Under the pieces are notes generated by a model that was given only the letters and a program-made list of their open reading frames with translations, had not been told where the DNA came from and did no database searches. From contig CM055107.1 in NCBI GenBank assembly GCA_029204225.1, positions 11,727,068 to 11,791,067 of the forward strand: a stretch of 64,000 nt of DNA, given 5' to 3'. Both the position numbers and the translations under genes were made by a program. This stretch comes from Diphasiastrum complanatum. Its lineage: Eukaryota > Streptophyta > Lycopodiopsida > Lycopodiales > Lycopodiaceae. Shown here one piece after another: positions 39,201-50,217 of this stretch (position 1 is the stretch's first letter; every line of letters starts with the position of its first letter).

Positions 39201-42200
39201 TCTCAATTGTAATATAGTGTTGAAACTCGAGGATTGTCAAGGAAAGTCAAGATTTTGCAGTTTTAAAAAATACCTGAGAGAATCATTGCTGATTTTAAAA
39301 ATCGTAGAACATTTGAGATTCTAGGACTCAATAAATCTCGAGAAAATTAAAGATTAGATAAAAAACTGTAGATAGAGGTAACTATGCTGTAATTAATGGG
39401 ATAAATCTGATGAGGAGCAAATTGCTAAGGAAGAGTTGCAGGCCCTAGAATCATCAAAGGGGGAGGTAACTTGACGCCCTACACATGATTGAAGCCTCAA
39501 TCCCTGAGGATAAAGGTGCCCATAGAGCCATGGACCTCATCACATGGACTTCCAACTACAGCAAAAGCTGTAATCACTCACATCTTTGTGGTGGTGGACA
39601 AAATGGCAAAGTGCAGGCCACTTTACTCAACAAAAATTGCTTTGACAGCTTCTCTGGTTCGCAAATCAAATCCTTGAGAATGTTTGCAAATTACTCACTG
39701 CCTCGTCATAGGGATGTCAAGTTCATAAGTAAATCTTGGCAGGAATTTTCTTTACTAGGATTGAAGTTAAAACCAACCACAGCCAACCACTCATAAATAG
39801 GCGAATAGTCAGAAAGGACTAATAGGTTCTGGAAGAATACTTGAGACACTTGTGTTCTGACTGTCAATGATCTGATAAGCACTATCAATCATTCATCATA
39901 AGCAATCACCATCAGAAGGAGGAAGAACACACAATCACTATATGTCACACTAACTGAAAGAGTATACAATAAACCCTGAATATAGAGAGAGAGAGAAAAC
40001 TAGTAGTTGACTATAGACTAGCCTACAACTACTTATAGCTAGTTACAACTGTCAACAATAAATCATAATCAGTAACAAGTTTATCAGGTTTCTAACACTC
40101 TCCCTCAATGATAAAATTACATTCTTCTATTCCTAATAAAGTACGAAACTTTTCAAATTTACATCTACCTAATGACTTAGTAAAAATATTACCATTTGAT
40201 CTTCAGATTTACAAAAAACAAGATCAATGGCTCCATCAAGTATTTTCTCTGGAACAAAGTGATAATGTATTTCGATGTGCTTAGTTCGAGCATATAGAAC
40301 TGGATTTTTGGCAAGGTGAATGCAACTTCGGTTGTCGCAAGAAATAGTAGTCGCATCCACCTGTGGTTAACCTAAATCAACAAGCAATCTTCGTAGCCAT
40401 ATTGCTTCCTGTGTAGCATTCATGCTCAAGGCTCAAGAACCAAAACCTTTCATGAAGCAAAGGAGCACAAGGAGTGGCGTGCAGCTATGGAAACAGAAAT
40501 GGAGGCCATATAAAAATAGGACATGGAACTTGGTTGAGGTACTTGATGGTAAGACGCCTATCACTTGCAAATGGATTTATAAGATCAAATATGGAGCAGA
40601 TGGGCAACTCAACAAATACAAAGCACGGTTGGTTGCGAGAGGATTTGAGCAGCAGGAAGGTATTGATTTTGAGGAAACCTTCGCACCCGTAGCTAAGATG
40701 GTAACTATACGTTCTATCATTGCTATTTCTACTTTCTATGGTTGGAAGATCCAGCAAATGGACGTTAAATCTGCTTTTCTTAATGGAGTGCTGGATGAAG
40801 AGGTGTATTTAGTACAACCTCAAGAATTTGTTGAGCTAGGGAGAGAGCATCTTGTGTGTAAGCTCAACAAAGCTATCTATGGATTGAAGCAAGCACCACG
40901 GGCGTGGTACCAAAGGTTTCCGATTTCTGCTTGACCTTCTAAGCTCTCCCTGTTCGCTAGATTCGGGAGTATCTCCCTTCTTAGCCTCACCTGTAACTGA
41001 TAAGTACCACTTAGGTACTCTCTTGAACTTGCCTTTTTCAATTGGATCTTCCGCATCAAGATCCACTTCCTTCTTGACTTGTACTTTCGCTCCCTCATCA
41101 AAAGGTTCAGTGATTACTTCAGATTGTTCACCTTGACTCATCTCGTCAAATGTCCTAGAAATCACAAGCTTCTGTGCATTTGTATCATACATCCTATATG
41201 CCTTGGCCTTCTCATCATATCCCTCTTATTTCTTGCTTATGAAATAAATCCAAATGCATATGCTATAATCATCAATAAAGGTAATAAAGTAATAGCATCC
41301 ACTAAGAGATCTAGTTTGCATTGGTCCACATAGATCACTGTGGACAAGATCTAGGATGCCACTGGCTCTCCTTGCTCCACTTTTGGGAAACCTCTCTCTA
41401 TGTTGTTTTCCCAAAATGCAACCTCCACAGATTTTTCCTTCAAAAGAAATATTAGGCAATCCAATAACTAGTTTACCTCTTTTGAGAATCTGTAAACTTT
41501 GAGCACTAATATGACCAAATCGTTGATGCCAAAGATCACTTCGGCTATCAACAGTGCTTACCATAGCTTGAGTAAAAGATCTTGCATTCAATCTGTAGAG
41601 TCGATTCCCGTTGACTCTAGCTCCTATAGCAAACACTTTGTAGTGATTATTGATGTCCTTGACAAGACATTTGTCGCTATCAAACTCAACCTTGAGTTGC
41701 TGATCAGCCATTGTCCCAACTGATAGTAAATTTTTGGCAACCCAGGAACATATTGCACATTGCTTATTCGCTTTATCATTCCGCTGGCTAGCTTCACTGG
41801 TACCACTCCAAATCCTTTCACAGGTAGCAATTGGCCATCAGCTTGTCCAACTTCATCACCATTGTGGATTTCATTGAATTCCGAAAACCACTCCTTCCTC
41901 GAAGTCATGTGCTTGGATGCTCCACTGTCGATCTACCAGGTATCCTTTGCTTTGTCACTTGTCATTAGCGCCATAATGAACAAGTTTGAGCTTTCACCTG
42001 TATCATCTTCATATTGATCATCATCGTATTGATGTTGATCAACATAGTTGTCCTCATAATGATCATCATCAAATTGATGTTGATCAACATAATTGCCCGC
42101 TTGCCATTTGCCTGTTGAAATGATCCCCGGCTTGAGTTTCCTCCTCTCGATTGATACCTTCCACGGCCAAATCTTCCGCCTCGTCCTCTAACTGCAAGAG

Positions 42201-45200
42201 CATGATCATAGCCCCTGTTACGATGATTCAAGTTCTCTTGACGTTGCTCTTCCTGCAAAAGCAATCCACCTAGCTCTTCATAGGTTGGAAGATTCTCCCG
42301 TGTGGCAATGCTTGTCACAAACATTTGATGTGACTCACTCAAGCTGTTCAATGTCAATTGAACGATCTCACGATCCTGTACTCGCTCTCCAACTGCTGCT
42401 AATTGGTCACGAATCTCTTTGATCTTCAGTAGGTGATGTTGCACCATCATCCGTCTGTAATGTGTGCAGCTTCGTCTTCAAGAATAGCACTCGAGATGTG
42501 TTTGTGGTCTCAAACAATGCCTTCAATGTATCTCATGCCTCTTTTGGTCCTTCCGAATCCGAAATGTAGGGAATTATAGCATCTCTAACTGACAAGTTGA
42601 TGACATTCTGTGCTTTCCATTTCCTCCTATCAAATGCCCGCTGATCTTCTTCAATCACTGGTCGTGTTTCTTCACTTGTCACGATCTCCCATAGCTCCTT
42701 TTCCATCAGAATGTTCTTCAGTTTGAATTTCCAAACTGCATAGTTGTCGGCTCCTTCCAATTTGCTTAGACTCATTGAAGACACTCTCGCTTAGAGTTGC
42801 CATAACAGCACTTAGATGAGTCCGGATCACAAAAATGACTGCAAAAATGGAAAATTTGCTGCGAAATTGACAAATGACATCTTCGACCACTTTCCAATTC
42901 GAGCTATGGATTGAAAGTTATGCCAAATTGAAGATTTTGGCCTTAAAATGGCTCACAACTGCCCTTAACCTGAAAAATGGCAATTATTGCCAAACTGCCA
43001 TTTTTGAAAATTTCCTCCGTCGTGCATAGATCTCCGATTTCAGAGATTTTTATATCAGCACGTAGCCCTTTGTACCAGCATAGCTCCTGTCTAATCAAAT
43101 CCCAAAAACAGTCTCTCCAGCCAGGTCAAAACATCACTTTGTTTTCTGCTTATCTGCAAAAAACCACGGTGGACAGAGCCCTTAAGAAGAATGGGCAGTC
43201 CTCAGCTTAAGGTCACAAGAGTTGGGACCCTTCAAGATGAAACTTTTTAATGAAAAGTTCATATTTATGCCCTTCAGTCCTTTGGTAACTGAACTTCAAA
43301 CGCTTCAAATTTTTAAAAATTGAAGTTTAAGGGCCCAACGAATGGTAGCCGTCGATCTGTATCCATGATCAAGAGGTCTCCACTGTCGATCTCAGCAAGA
43401 TTGTAAACGGACGATCTGGACCATTTCTGTGCGCCGAAGGAGACTCGTGAAGACGCTATGCACCCTTTTAGGCTATGTAGCAGGTCTGAATTGGCACGCA
43501 AACCTGCCCGCGACCTCCTCCTCCTCCTTGCTTTCTTTGTTTGCTTCCAAGCTATGGCTGCCGCCCCAAAAATCGATCCAGCTCTTTACTGGCTCCACGG
43601 CTGGTCGCGGCCCTCTGGCATCCTCATCGCAGTACCAGGGCGCCCATCTGCAGCCACTGACAGCATCAAATATGCATGCCTACAGAGAAAGATCCAGGGT
43701 TTTTCACCTCAAAACCCTAGCAGCTATGAAGAATGGAGTTTCTTGGGCATTTGACAATCTCTATATGAGATTTTTCTTGCAGATCTCCACCGCACTGAGG
43801 TCGCCCTCCTGTAACCTGCATACAGTGATTTGCCTCACTTCAAATGATCTGAAAATGATGCAAGTAGTGTTGTTACTACCTCACACTCTCTCACTACAGC
43901 TTAAGCTGCAAAATGCTCAAATGTTCACCAAACTGATCCCAATCAGTTGACAATGGTTTCCCCACTGTATTTGCCTCCTTATCCTCTGAATAAACTCTTC
44001 AAAGAGTGTTCAAGCGCTTCCTACCATGTTTCAATGCCTACAATCTGCTCAAGAGACTGTTCTCATCAACACTATAAGTTTTCTTGCATTCACCTCTTGT
44101 GAAGGACTATCTCACCTCAGTACGGAACCAGTGACAAGCCGAACCCAGTAGTCAAGCACTCAGGATCAGAGGAGCTCTGATACCATGTCAATGATCTGAT
44201 AAGCACTACAAATCATTCATCATAAGCAATCACCATTAGAAGGAGGAAGAACACACAATCACCATATGTCACACTAACTGAAAGAGAGTACAATAAACCC
44301 TGAATATATAGAGAGAAAAAACTAGTAGTTGACTATAGACTAGCCTACAGCTACTTACAGCTGGTAACAACTGTCAACAGTAAATCATAACCAGTAACAA
44401 GTTTATCATTGGTTTCTAACACTGACATGAAGAAGACTTGGGGTAAATGGTTACGTCTAGCTGGATCATTAAAAAATACAAGAAGATATTTATCTATGGG
44501 TATGAGTCCTTATGAAGTATTGTTTGGCTATAGGTCAGACTATCCATACCTGCACTAGGAAATTGAAATCTCAAGCATCAAAACATAATGATAGAATGTA
44601 GGGAGTCCTACATTGGCCAACGAAAGCTTCGTGCAGAGATGTTACAAAATGGTGATGAGAGGAGAATCAAAATTGAACTTCGTCTACCCAAAATTGCACA
44701 AGCAGTGCTGGAAATTGCTATAGAAGCTGTGTCACAAGGACAGTTTGCAAAAACTGTCCTACAGGTTTTATGGACCATCTTGGTTTCTATGATGGGTGAG
44801 CAATTTAACTTATGAATCCTATCTGTCATCACCCAGCCGGATTCATAATGTGTTGCATGTGAGAAGCATGGGGGATCAAATGTCCCAGTTACACCAAGCC
44901 CATCATCAATCAATGTGGATGGTTCAATCGAGTATACAGCAAAAAGGATTATTAGACTGGGAGGCCTCATGGGAACCAGCCTCAGTGTTGATTCAACCTT
45001 TGCCACAGATAAGCAAATTCCAGGGCATAATTCTTCCCTAAATGAGACCTATGATATAGTGAATTTGGGACAGCTCTAAATTGGAAACCTGAATGAGCGT
45101 GGCATATTTAAAAGCATGAGCTGCCCTAGAATTGTTATGTAGAAGAGGCAATCAGAGCACCAGGCCAGCAACAGAACTATATTGCGAATTAACACTTTTG

Positions 45201-46053
45201 TAAGGCTAATACTTCAAATTTTTGAAAATAAACTTGTTGTGAACTCTTTTAAATTCTCTCACTATGTTGCAGTCCAAGGACATCTTCTACTCATGGTCAC
45301 TACTTCTTTATCCAACCTTTTAGTCTGAGCTAACGATAAACTGGTGTTACATTAGTTTTCTCTTTTTTCCTTTGGGTAAAAAACCATAAATTTTCTTTTC
45401 TAATTCACTTGCAATTATCTATTGAAGATAAGTAAGCATGCAAGTTTATTCTTTTACAAGTTTTTCTATGCATAATCTTTGTCATGTTGCTGTAGTATGA
45501 CTTCTCATTCCTTCGCCAGGGAAGTTTCTTCCTTTACAAGTTTTTCTATGCACAGACTTTTTCAGATTGCTATAGTATGGCTTCTCATTCCCTTGTCATT
45601 ACCTTTGAAAGATGAAAAAGCAAGCAAGTTCCTATTCATAATTGTGTTTTCTCTCCCAGGTATTTGTATGCTGACTTGTTTGGAGCAGCAATGTGGGCTG
45701 GGGTTGAACTACCTGCTGGCAGTGGGAATTATACAACTGCAAGAATTAACTCCACATGCTCTCCTAGCTCTCCTCTTTCTTGTGATTTTGTTGCAAATAG
45801 TACACTCCCCAACTTTGCGCTCATTCAGTCATGGGGCCAAGATAACCAGAATAATGTGTTCATATTGTCAAGGAATGGTGTGTTTCAGATGGTCAGCCCC
45901 AGCAAGTGCAAGTTTGTTTGCAACAAAAAGATAAGCTCAACCCCCGGAGCTCCCCCTCCTGCTTCCAGAGGGAAATCCATTGTACCAGAAGCAACCCATC
46001 TCCTGCTTGCTTGGCTAACCTGGACATTGCTAAAGACTGGAATGGAGCTCTAG
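33249..46053 (+). CDS. HIPL1: HIPL: hedgehog-interacting-protein-like, GSDH domain
   Basis: Seven exons join in frame to about 690 codons: 33249-33327, 33445-33611, 33889-34683, 34804-35020, 36029-36207, 36951-37192 and 45660-46053 (TAG). All introns are GT-AG. The product begins with a signal peptide (residues 1-20, 'LFLSSLLVMLLH'). A Cys-rich N-terminal domain follows (about 36-150, 'YGCCSQDRD', 'LCAECDAFS'). Then comes a glucose/sorbosone-dehydrogenase-like beta-propeller (about 203-640), with 'LLGLAFHPNF', 'GQIIFGPSDNYLYFMLGDGG', 'LGKILRLDID', 'WALGLRNPWRCSFD' and 'YLYADLFGAAMWAG'. The tail is hydrophobic (about 672-690), as in a GPI-anchor signal. Length fits plant HIPL1/HIPL2 (about 695). 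It should sit at the cell surface; its substrate is unknown. No breaks are seen, so it is probably functional. Confidence 0.92.
37592..37686 (+). repeat. 48-bp perfect tandem duplication in HIPL intron 6
   Basis: The 48-bp unit beginning AATATGGCCTG occurs twice back to back (37592 and 37640) with no visible difference, so it is recent. Confidence 0.9.
39480..39861 (+). pseudogene. Ty3/gypsy integrase relic, 5' part
   Basis: The reading contains 'HGLPTTAKAVITHIFVVVDKMAKC', shown here in part as 'ITHIFVVVDKMAKC'. This is the gypsy integrase block with its first catalytic Asp region. After a frame change comes 'DVKFISKSWQEF', the second Asp block (DRD..F.S.FW). Then come 'TTANHS' and 'SERTNRFW', the degenerate YHPQTDGQTER..N block with its catalytic Glu region. 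It is interrupted at 39861 by the copia element and resumes at 44422. Confidence 0.75.
39862..40097 (-). repeat. 3' LTR of element C
   Basis: 236 bp; minus strand TGTTAGAAACC to CATTGACA. Preceded on the minus strand by the purine tract GAGGGAGAG (40106-40098). Confidence 0.9.
40160..40421 (-). pseudogene. RNase H tail of element C
   Basis: On the minus strand: 'MNATQEAIWLRRLLVDLG', a stop, then 'VDATTISCDNRSCIHLAKN', 'LYARTKHIEIHYHFVPEK' and 'ILDGAIDLVFCKSEDQ'. This is the C-terminal half of copia RNase H. Its upstream half is missing; the join at about 40421 is with the inverted RT segment. Confidence 0.85.
40422..40934 (+). pseudogene. inverted RT segment of element C
   Basis: Read on the plus strand, opposite to the rest of the element. 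'EHKEWRAAMETEMEAI' (40460-40510) is followed after a frame change by 'NRTWNLVEVLDGKTPITCKW' and 'KIKYGADGQLNKYKARLVAR'. It continues through 'EETFAPVAKMVTIRSI', 'QQMDVKSAFLNGVLDEEVYL' and 'CKLNKAIYGLKQAPRAWYQR'. It ends at 'WYQRF' near 40918, before the YVDD motif, which is absent. It covers the part of RT that lies between the linker (40836-41192) and RNase H, so a local inversion with loss of the rest is the simplest reading. Confidence 0.88.
40920..41192 (-). pseudogene. integrase C-terminal/linker of element C
   Basis: Minus strand: 'YDTNAQKLVISRTFDE' (the usual SRDV.F.E block), an acidic linker, then 'LRRSSRNRKPLVPR', where typical elements continue into RT. The reading left of about 40918 is antisense of the inverted RT segment. 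Just upstream, an 'EGYDEKAKAYR' block joins directly after 'FISKK', showing loss of the middle of integrase. Confidence 0.75.
41210..42000 (-). pseudogene. protease and integrase N-terminal part of element C
   Basis: Minus strand from about 41980: 'SDKAKDTW', an in-frame stop, then 'IDSGASKHMTSRKEWF' (the copia protease DSGA motif), 'ISNVQYVPGLPK' and 'NRLYRLNARS'. The integrase zinc domain follows ('LWHQRFGHIS' ... 'ICGGCILGKQ'), with the first catalytic Asp 'LVHSDLCGPM' and 'YYFITFIDDYS'. It ends at 'FISKK' near 41226. The second Asp and the Glu of the DDE triad are deleted. Confidence 0.85.
42000..42804 (-). pseudogene. gag of element C
   Basis: Minus strand from about 42804: 'SKLEGADNYAVWKFKLKN', 'LMEKELWEIVTSEETRP' and 'VINLSVRDAIIPYI'. 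A frame change near 42500 leads to 'KIKEIRDQLAAVGERVQDRE', 'LTLNSLSESHQMFVTSI' and an RG-rich segment. No CCHC knuckle is seen. Instead, at about 42085-42000, a 15-residue acidic unit is repeated twice ('NYVDQHQFDDDHYED' then a near copy). Confidence 0.85.
42805..44185 (-). other. 1.4-kb leader and primer site of element C
   Basis: The primer site TGGTATCAGAGCTCC (minus strand 44185-44171) directly follows the 5' LTR. The leader is non-coding on the sense strand and shares ordered blocks with the leaders of elements A and B. An antisense ORF at 43458-43754 begins with a signal-peptide-like stretch ('LLLLLAFFVCF'). The corresponding part of element A has a stop early, so it is not conserved. 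Confidence 0.7.
44186..44421 (-). repeat. 5' LTR of element C
   Basis: 236 bp, aligned with 39862-40097 over its full length. It is followed on the minus strand by the primer site and flanked outside by CTGAC. Confidence 0.9.
44422..45060 (+). pseudogene. Ty3/gypsy integrase relic, 3' part
   Basis: Continues the relic at 39480-39861 after the copia insertion. It contains 'MGMSPYEVLFGYRSDYPYL', typical of gypsy integrase ('SPYE..YG'), then 'GQRKLRAEMLQNGDERR'-like residues. After a frame change come 'KLSYRFYGPSWF' (normally RFYGPF) and 'SRIHNVLHVRSM' (normally IHPVFHVS.L). Several stops are present. Confidence 0.75.
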
Positions 46054-49000
46054 ATTTTTGGGTTATGCCAAATTGATTGGGGGAAATTGACAAGTTCTGT
46101 AACATTATGTTTAGATTTAGAACATGGAATTGGAAATGCAAAATTTCTGTAACAGTATATGCTGAGCTTGGTGGGTGTTTGGCTCACTTAAATCATGCAA
46201 ATATGAAGCTGCTCTGTCCTTCACAGCATCATGCTCATGTCTAACCTGCTATGCAGCTGGAACCCAGTATTTGGTAATAACTTCACTCGTCTTCTTTGTT
46301 TGCAAAATTTTCAGCAGTGCTAGAAGTCCAGACATATATATTTCTGTTGTAGTTAGCCCTAGTCTTGATGATTTGGTTGGTTGGACTTGGTAGTAAGCAA
46401 AGCTTCTTCTGAGAAAGTCGTGATGAGACATGAATCGATTCAAATTGCAATTTCACTTAAACCAATTTGAATTGACTAGTGATAGTGAGATTAATTACAA
46501 AATCAACCAACAAAGTTGGAAATTGTCGTTTGGGTTCTTCACTGAACTTTGCCCAGAATATTTGCAGCAGAAACAACTAAAAAACCCCTTGACTACTCAC
46601 AAAGGATAACGAGAAATTAAAGGCTTTTTGCACATTTTGCTTCATGTTCTTGTAAAGCTTTTAACTTTGTGAAAAATCGGCATCCTTCAGGATATCATGG
46701 CAAGTCTTCTCATTGAGCCAAGTAGCAACAAGACAAGAGGATGAGCCATTATATTCCTTCAATTTGTAAACAAACACATAATACTAAGTGTAATATGTTG
46801 TGTAAATTGATCATGCCATAGGACACAATCCTGGTGTACAGCTTAAATATGTGGGACATCTATGGTCCTTGACTTCATGCCACTTGGCACAAGCCTAGTA
46901 TAAAGGCTTTGAAAATGTTGGGCCCAAACACCTCTAGTCCATGACTACATGCCACATGGCAAAAGCTTGGCCTAGAGCTTGAATATGTGGGCCCCATAAA
47001 GGGCTACTTATTTTCAAGATTCCGGTCAATGATTACATCCATGAAAGCCATGTATTTTTTATACTCCATCCATGAGGTCTCATATATTCAAATTCCATCC
47101 ATGAGAGCTTTGTATTTTCAAGATTCCTTCTATGAGGACTAAGTTTCTTGACGGTTGAAAAGTACAACCAATCATATTTGTAGAACCAAATGAGGTCCCA
47201 TGATTATGAGCTAGGTAATGGTGGTCCAAACTCAATATGTTCATGTAAGATTTGAGTTAGCACATTATGTGGGTGAAATCTACAAAGTAATTGTAGACAA
47301 TGTTCACACATAATCCGTATGTACCTCGATTGCCAACACATTATGGAAAGGTGTTCAGTCTACTCTTCATTCAAGTTTGTGTGCTTTTGCTCTTTTGGTC
47401 ATTCTCAATTAGACTAGGAATATGGATTATGCAATATTGTGATATTATGAAAAGGTTCTTGAACGACTTCTAGAGGCCTCCTTAATAACTCGTTACTCTA
47501 CATGCAAGTAGAGATCAATGTGGTGATTAATATCCATAATGGAGGTAACGAGCACGATTTTTCAAATACATGTTGGTACTAGTGCACCAAATCATCATTT
47601 TCCTTTGGAATGAGAGATGCCATTGACACCTCAAAAGAGATTGGTTACACATACGGTTGGAGGATTGGGTGCTTTATGAACACATCAAAATTGCAAGATC
47701 CTCACAAATGGTTTGCTTGTAACAAGATGGTTATTTGCCCAAGAATCGACAACAATGAAGGTGTGCAGTGTGGTGCCCCTTCGCTAGCCCAATCTCGAAG
47801 TATTATGAGCCAAGCACTCTCTAGTATCATGAGATAATCTATCTACAACTCGTAACCTTGCATTTTTTGCATTTTCTCCATGGTTTGTACAAACAACTCA
47901 AAATCATTAGTCTAAAGACCACAAAGGGAAACCCCTAAGATGAGGATAGTAAAACACAACAAGAGAGACTATGGAGCAAAACCACCCATCCAAACCTAGA
48001 TCCCTCCTGGATCTAGCCCCCAAGCCATGCCATGTGATAGCAAGAGGAGAAGAGCTCAACTGGTAACCTAGACCAAAGTCATCGACGGGATAATCTTTAC
48101 CTCAATATATAGAGAGTAGGATCCTGTGCATGACCCCATGCAATCCCCATGCAGGTCAACTATAAATAGGTCACAGCTCTTCATGCATTCCTCCTACCTA
48201 TATCCATCACACGTACATGCACTACTCCATATGTCTCAATTAGAGTGTCTGGGTCCTCTCAAGGTCATTAGTCACAAACAGGCCTCGACGTGGAATAAAA
48301 TCTAGGCGCAACCAATAATTTCGAACATTGGAGGGATGGATCCTAGTATACCAAGATCAGGTTGATTCAATACAGACACTCCATTATCAAAATTACTTCT
48401 ATCCCTGCCAACTGGGATTGGTAGCTTTTGATCTTACTCAATACTACTTATAACGATTTCCAGTTTCAATCCTTCTCTAGTTCCAGATTGTTCCACACAA
48501 TTCCTAGAGAATTTCATCTCAACTCAGTGCAACTGATAGGTCCTTATAATAGAAACTTACTCATCACTTCACCCCTCCCTTTAAAAGAAATTTTCAATTT
48601 CTTATAAAGGTTTTTCTAGAGAGATGAAAAATTAAAATCTCAGAATCAAGAAAAGTCAATAATAAGTGCCTTCCAAATAGGATTCACTCAATTATACATA
48701 GGACTTTTCTTTTAAGTATTCTCAAAACGAGTGATAGTAACTATCATCTATTTGAGCACTATTTATGCATAAGAGACAATCCGGGATTAAGATATTGAAA
48801 ATACCAACATCATGGAAACATTCCAAGCTTTATCCAAGTAGTAATTCACATGATTGAAAATAGTCATTCAGAAAATAATTTCCATGCCGGAAGGATCACA
48901 TGAACATTTAGAAAAAGTACTTGTATAAAATTAGATTCATTTTAGATCAATCTAAACAAGTGTGAACTTGACTTTTGAGTAGAATCTTGGAAAATTTAAT

Positions 49001-49690
49001 CTTGGTCAAACTCATTGTAATTAGCTTGCACTTCCATGTGAATGAGTAAATTCTCCCACATGTCAAGATGTTGTTCACACATGTGGATCTGGATGTACTA
49101 GATAAGATGTACATATTCCCTTAGATCCTATTTTATAAGGAAGATTCCCACTTTTTGCGGAGACTAGCATTTGGATTCTAGCTAGTAGGATAAGTCAACT
49201 TTGATCTATGAGCATATCTTGCTCCCACCAATTGCTCCCATTGGTGGATCTACATGATGTGGCACTCCTCACACGTGTGAAGACCTACTAGACCAGTTTA
49301 CAGCTCGTTCATGTACTTGATCTATAAAGGGGGATGATTCAGTTTTACTTTGATAGTACGGTAAACCTTGCATGGAAGCATTTTGTGTGCTAGCTTCTGT
49401 GCCTCTAGCCAAACTAGCTTCACTTCCAGGACCTTTATATTGCATCAGCTCTGTTCGCCTTGAAGCAGATATAACTCCTCATAGCATGTTTAATTCACTA
49501 GGAAATGTGTTTTTGAAAACTTCGGACAAAGATATATTGTTTCCATGCTCAGAAATTTTTTTCAGCAGTGCCTCTTTATCGATCTCTGTAGGTCTGCTAG
49601 CAGATCCTCGAGACTCTTGAGTTCTCCTGATTGTGATTGCGCATACTAACCCTGCTAAAAGTGCGTGGAGCTCCAACAATGCTCAAAACG
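46054..49690. other. HIPL 3' flank and non-coding DNA
   Basis: The HIPL 3' UTR should start here, but no AATAAA close to the stop was identified. At 46820-47000 two diverged copies of a unit of about 100 bp recur (TGCCAC.TGGCA.AAGC...ATGTGGG). At 47025-47150 a 45-bp motif (TCCATGA.AGCTTTGTATTTTC) is repeated about three times. At 48171 TATAAATAGG could be the core promoter of an old LTR. ORFs of 60-82 codons here show no recognisable domain. Confidence 0.45.
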
Positions 49691-49692
49691 CG

Positions 49693-49860
49693 GCTGATGG
49701 GTGCTCAAACGGGCTGATGGCTGTGCTCCAACTCATGGTGGTTGCTCAAACCTACTGACAGCTGATGGGTGCTCAAACGGGCTGATGGCTACTCCAACTC
49801 TGACAGCTGATGGGTGCTCAAACGGGCTGATGGCTACTCCAACTCGCTGGTGGTTGCTCA
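49693..49860 (+). repeat. tandem repeat with a 45-bp unit
   Basis: GCTGATGGGTGCTCAAACGG followed by GCTGATGGCT occurs at 49693, 49761 and 49806. The last two copies are spaced exactly 45 bp. Because 45 is a multiple of three, the overlapping ORF (49701-49988) reads a repeated 'TADGCSNGLMATPT' peptide. No other evidence makes this a gene. Confidence 0.75.
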
Positions 49861-49989
49861 ACCCCTGCTCAAAACACAAAATGTGTGCCTCAAGGTGTTT
49901 CAAAAATGCGTGCCTCCAAGCTTTTTTTCATCCGATCCACCTTCAAGCTTTAAGACTATTGCTGGGCAAATACACGAAGAAGGCCTAAA

Positions 49990-50217
49990 AACGATGGCTA
50001 AAGAAGGCTGAGAAAAACGATGGCTAAAAAGAGTAAAGATCCTAAAAACCCTAAAAGCTTAGAGAAGATAATAAAGGAAGATGCGAACAACAAAAAAAGG
50101 ATGCTAACAGCAAGTAGGATGCAAAAAACAAGCAGATGCAAAGCAACAAGCAAAAATAGCAATAAAGAACTTGAAGAGCGTAGGGAAAACGAGAAAAGAC
50201 CGGCAACGGTGCCAATG
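49990..50217 (-). other. leader and Tat/Athila-like primer site
   Basis: On the minus strand TTGGCACCGTTGCCGGTC (50217-50200) follows ACA. It resembles the primer site at 6029 and implies an LTR to the right (from about 50218) and an interior running left. The minus-strand leader is T-rich, like that at 6060-6230. Plus-strand ORF 50020-50370 is Lys-rich and is probably the antisense of this leader. Confidence 0.5.

Larger units (their letters stand above)
39862..44421 (-). mobile_element. copia element with inverted RT segment (element C)
   Basis: A 4560-bp element on the minus strand with two 236-bp LTRs differing at roughly 15 positions by eye. A 5-bp target duplication CTGAC is present at 39857-39861 and 44422-44426. 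Order on the minus strand: LTR, primer site (44185-44171), 1.4-kb leader, gag, protease, truncated integrase, linker, an RT segment in reverse orientation (40440-40920 on +), RNase H, purine tract (40106-40098) and LTR. It is inserted in a gypsy integrase relic inside HIPL intron 6. It cannot be autonomous. Confidence 0.92.
37193..45659 (+). other. HIPL intron 6, expanded by nested transposons
   Basis: The other HIPL introns are 117 to 1008 bp, but this one is 8467 bp. It begins AG|GTAGTA and ends CTCTCCCAG|G, splitting an Arg codon. Inside are a 48-bp tandem duplication (37592-37686), a gypsy integrase relic (39480-45060) and a copia element (39862-44421) in antisense orientation. The remaining parts hold no gene. 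Confidence 0.88.

Noticed and set aside
43458-43754. Antisense ORF with a signal-peptide-like start in the leader of element C
   Set aside because: It is antisense to the element, and the corresponding position in element A has an early stop, so there is no sign of selection.
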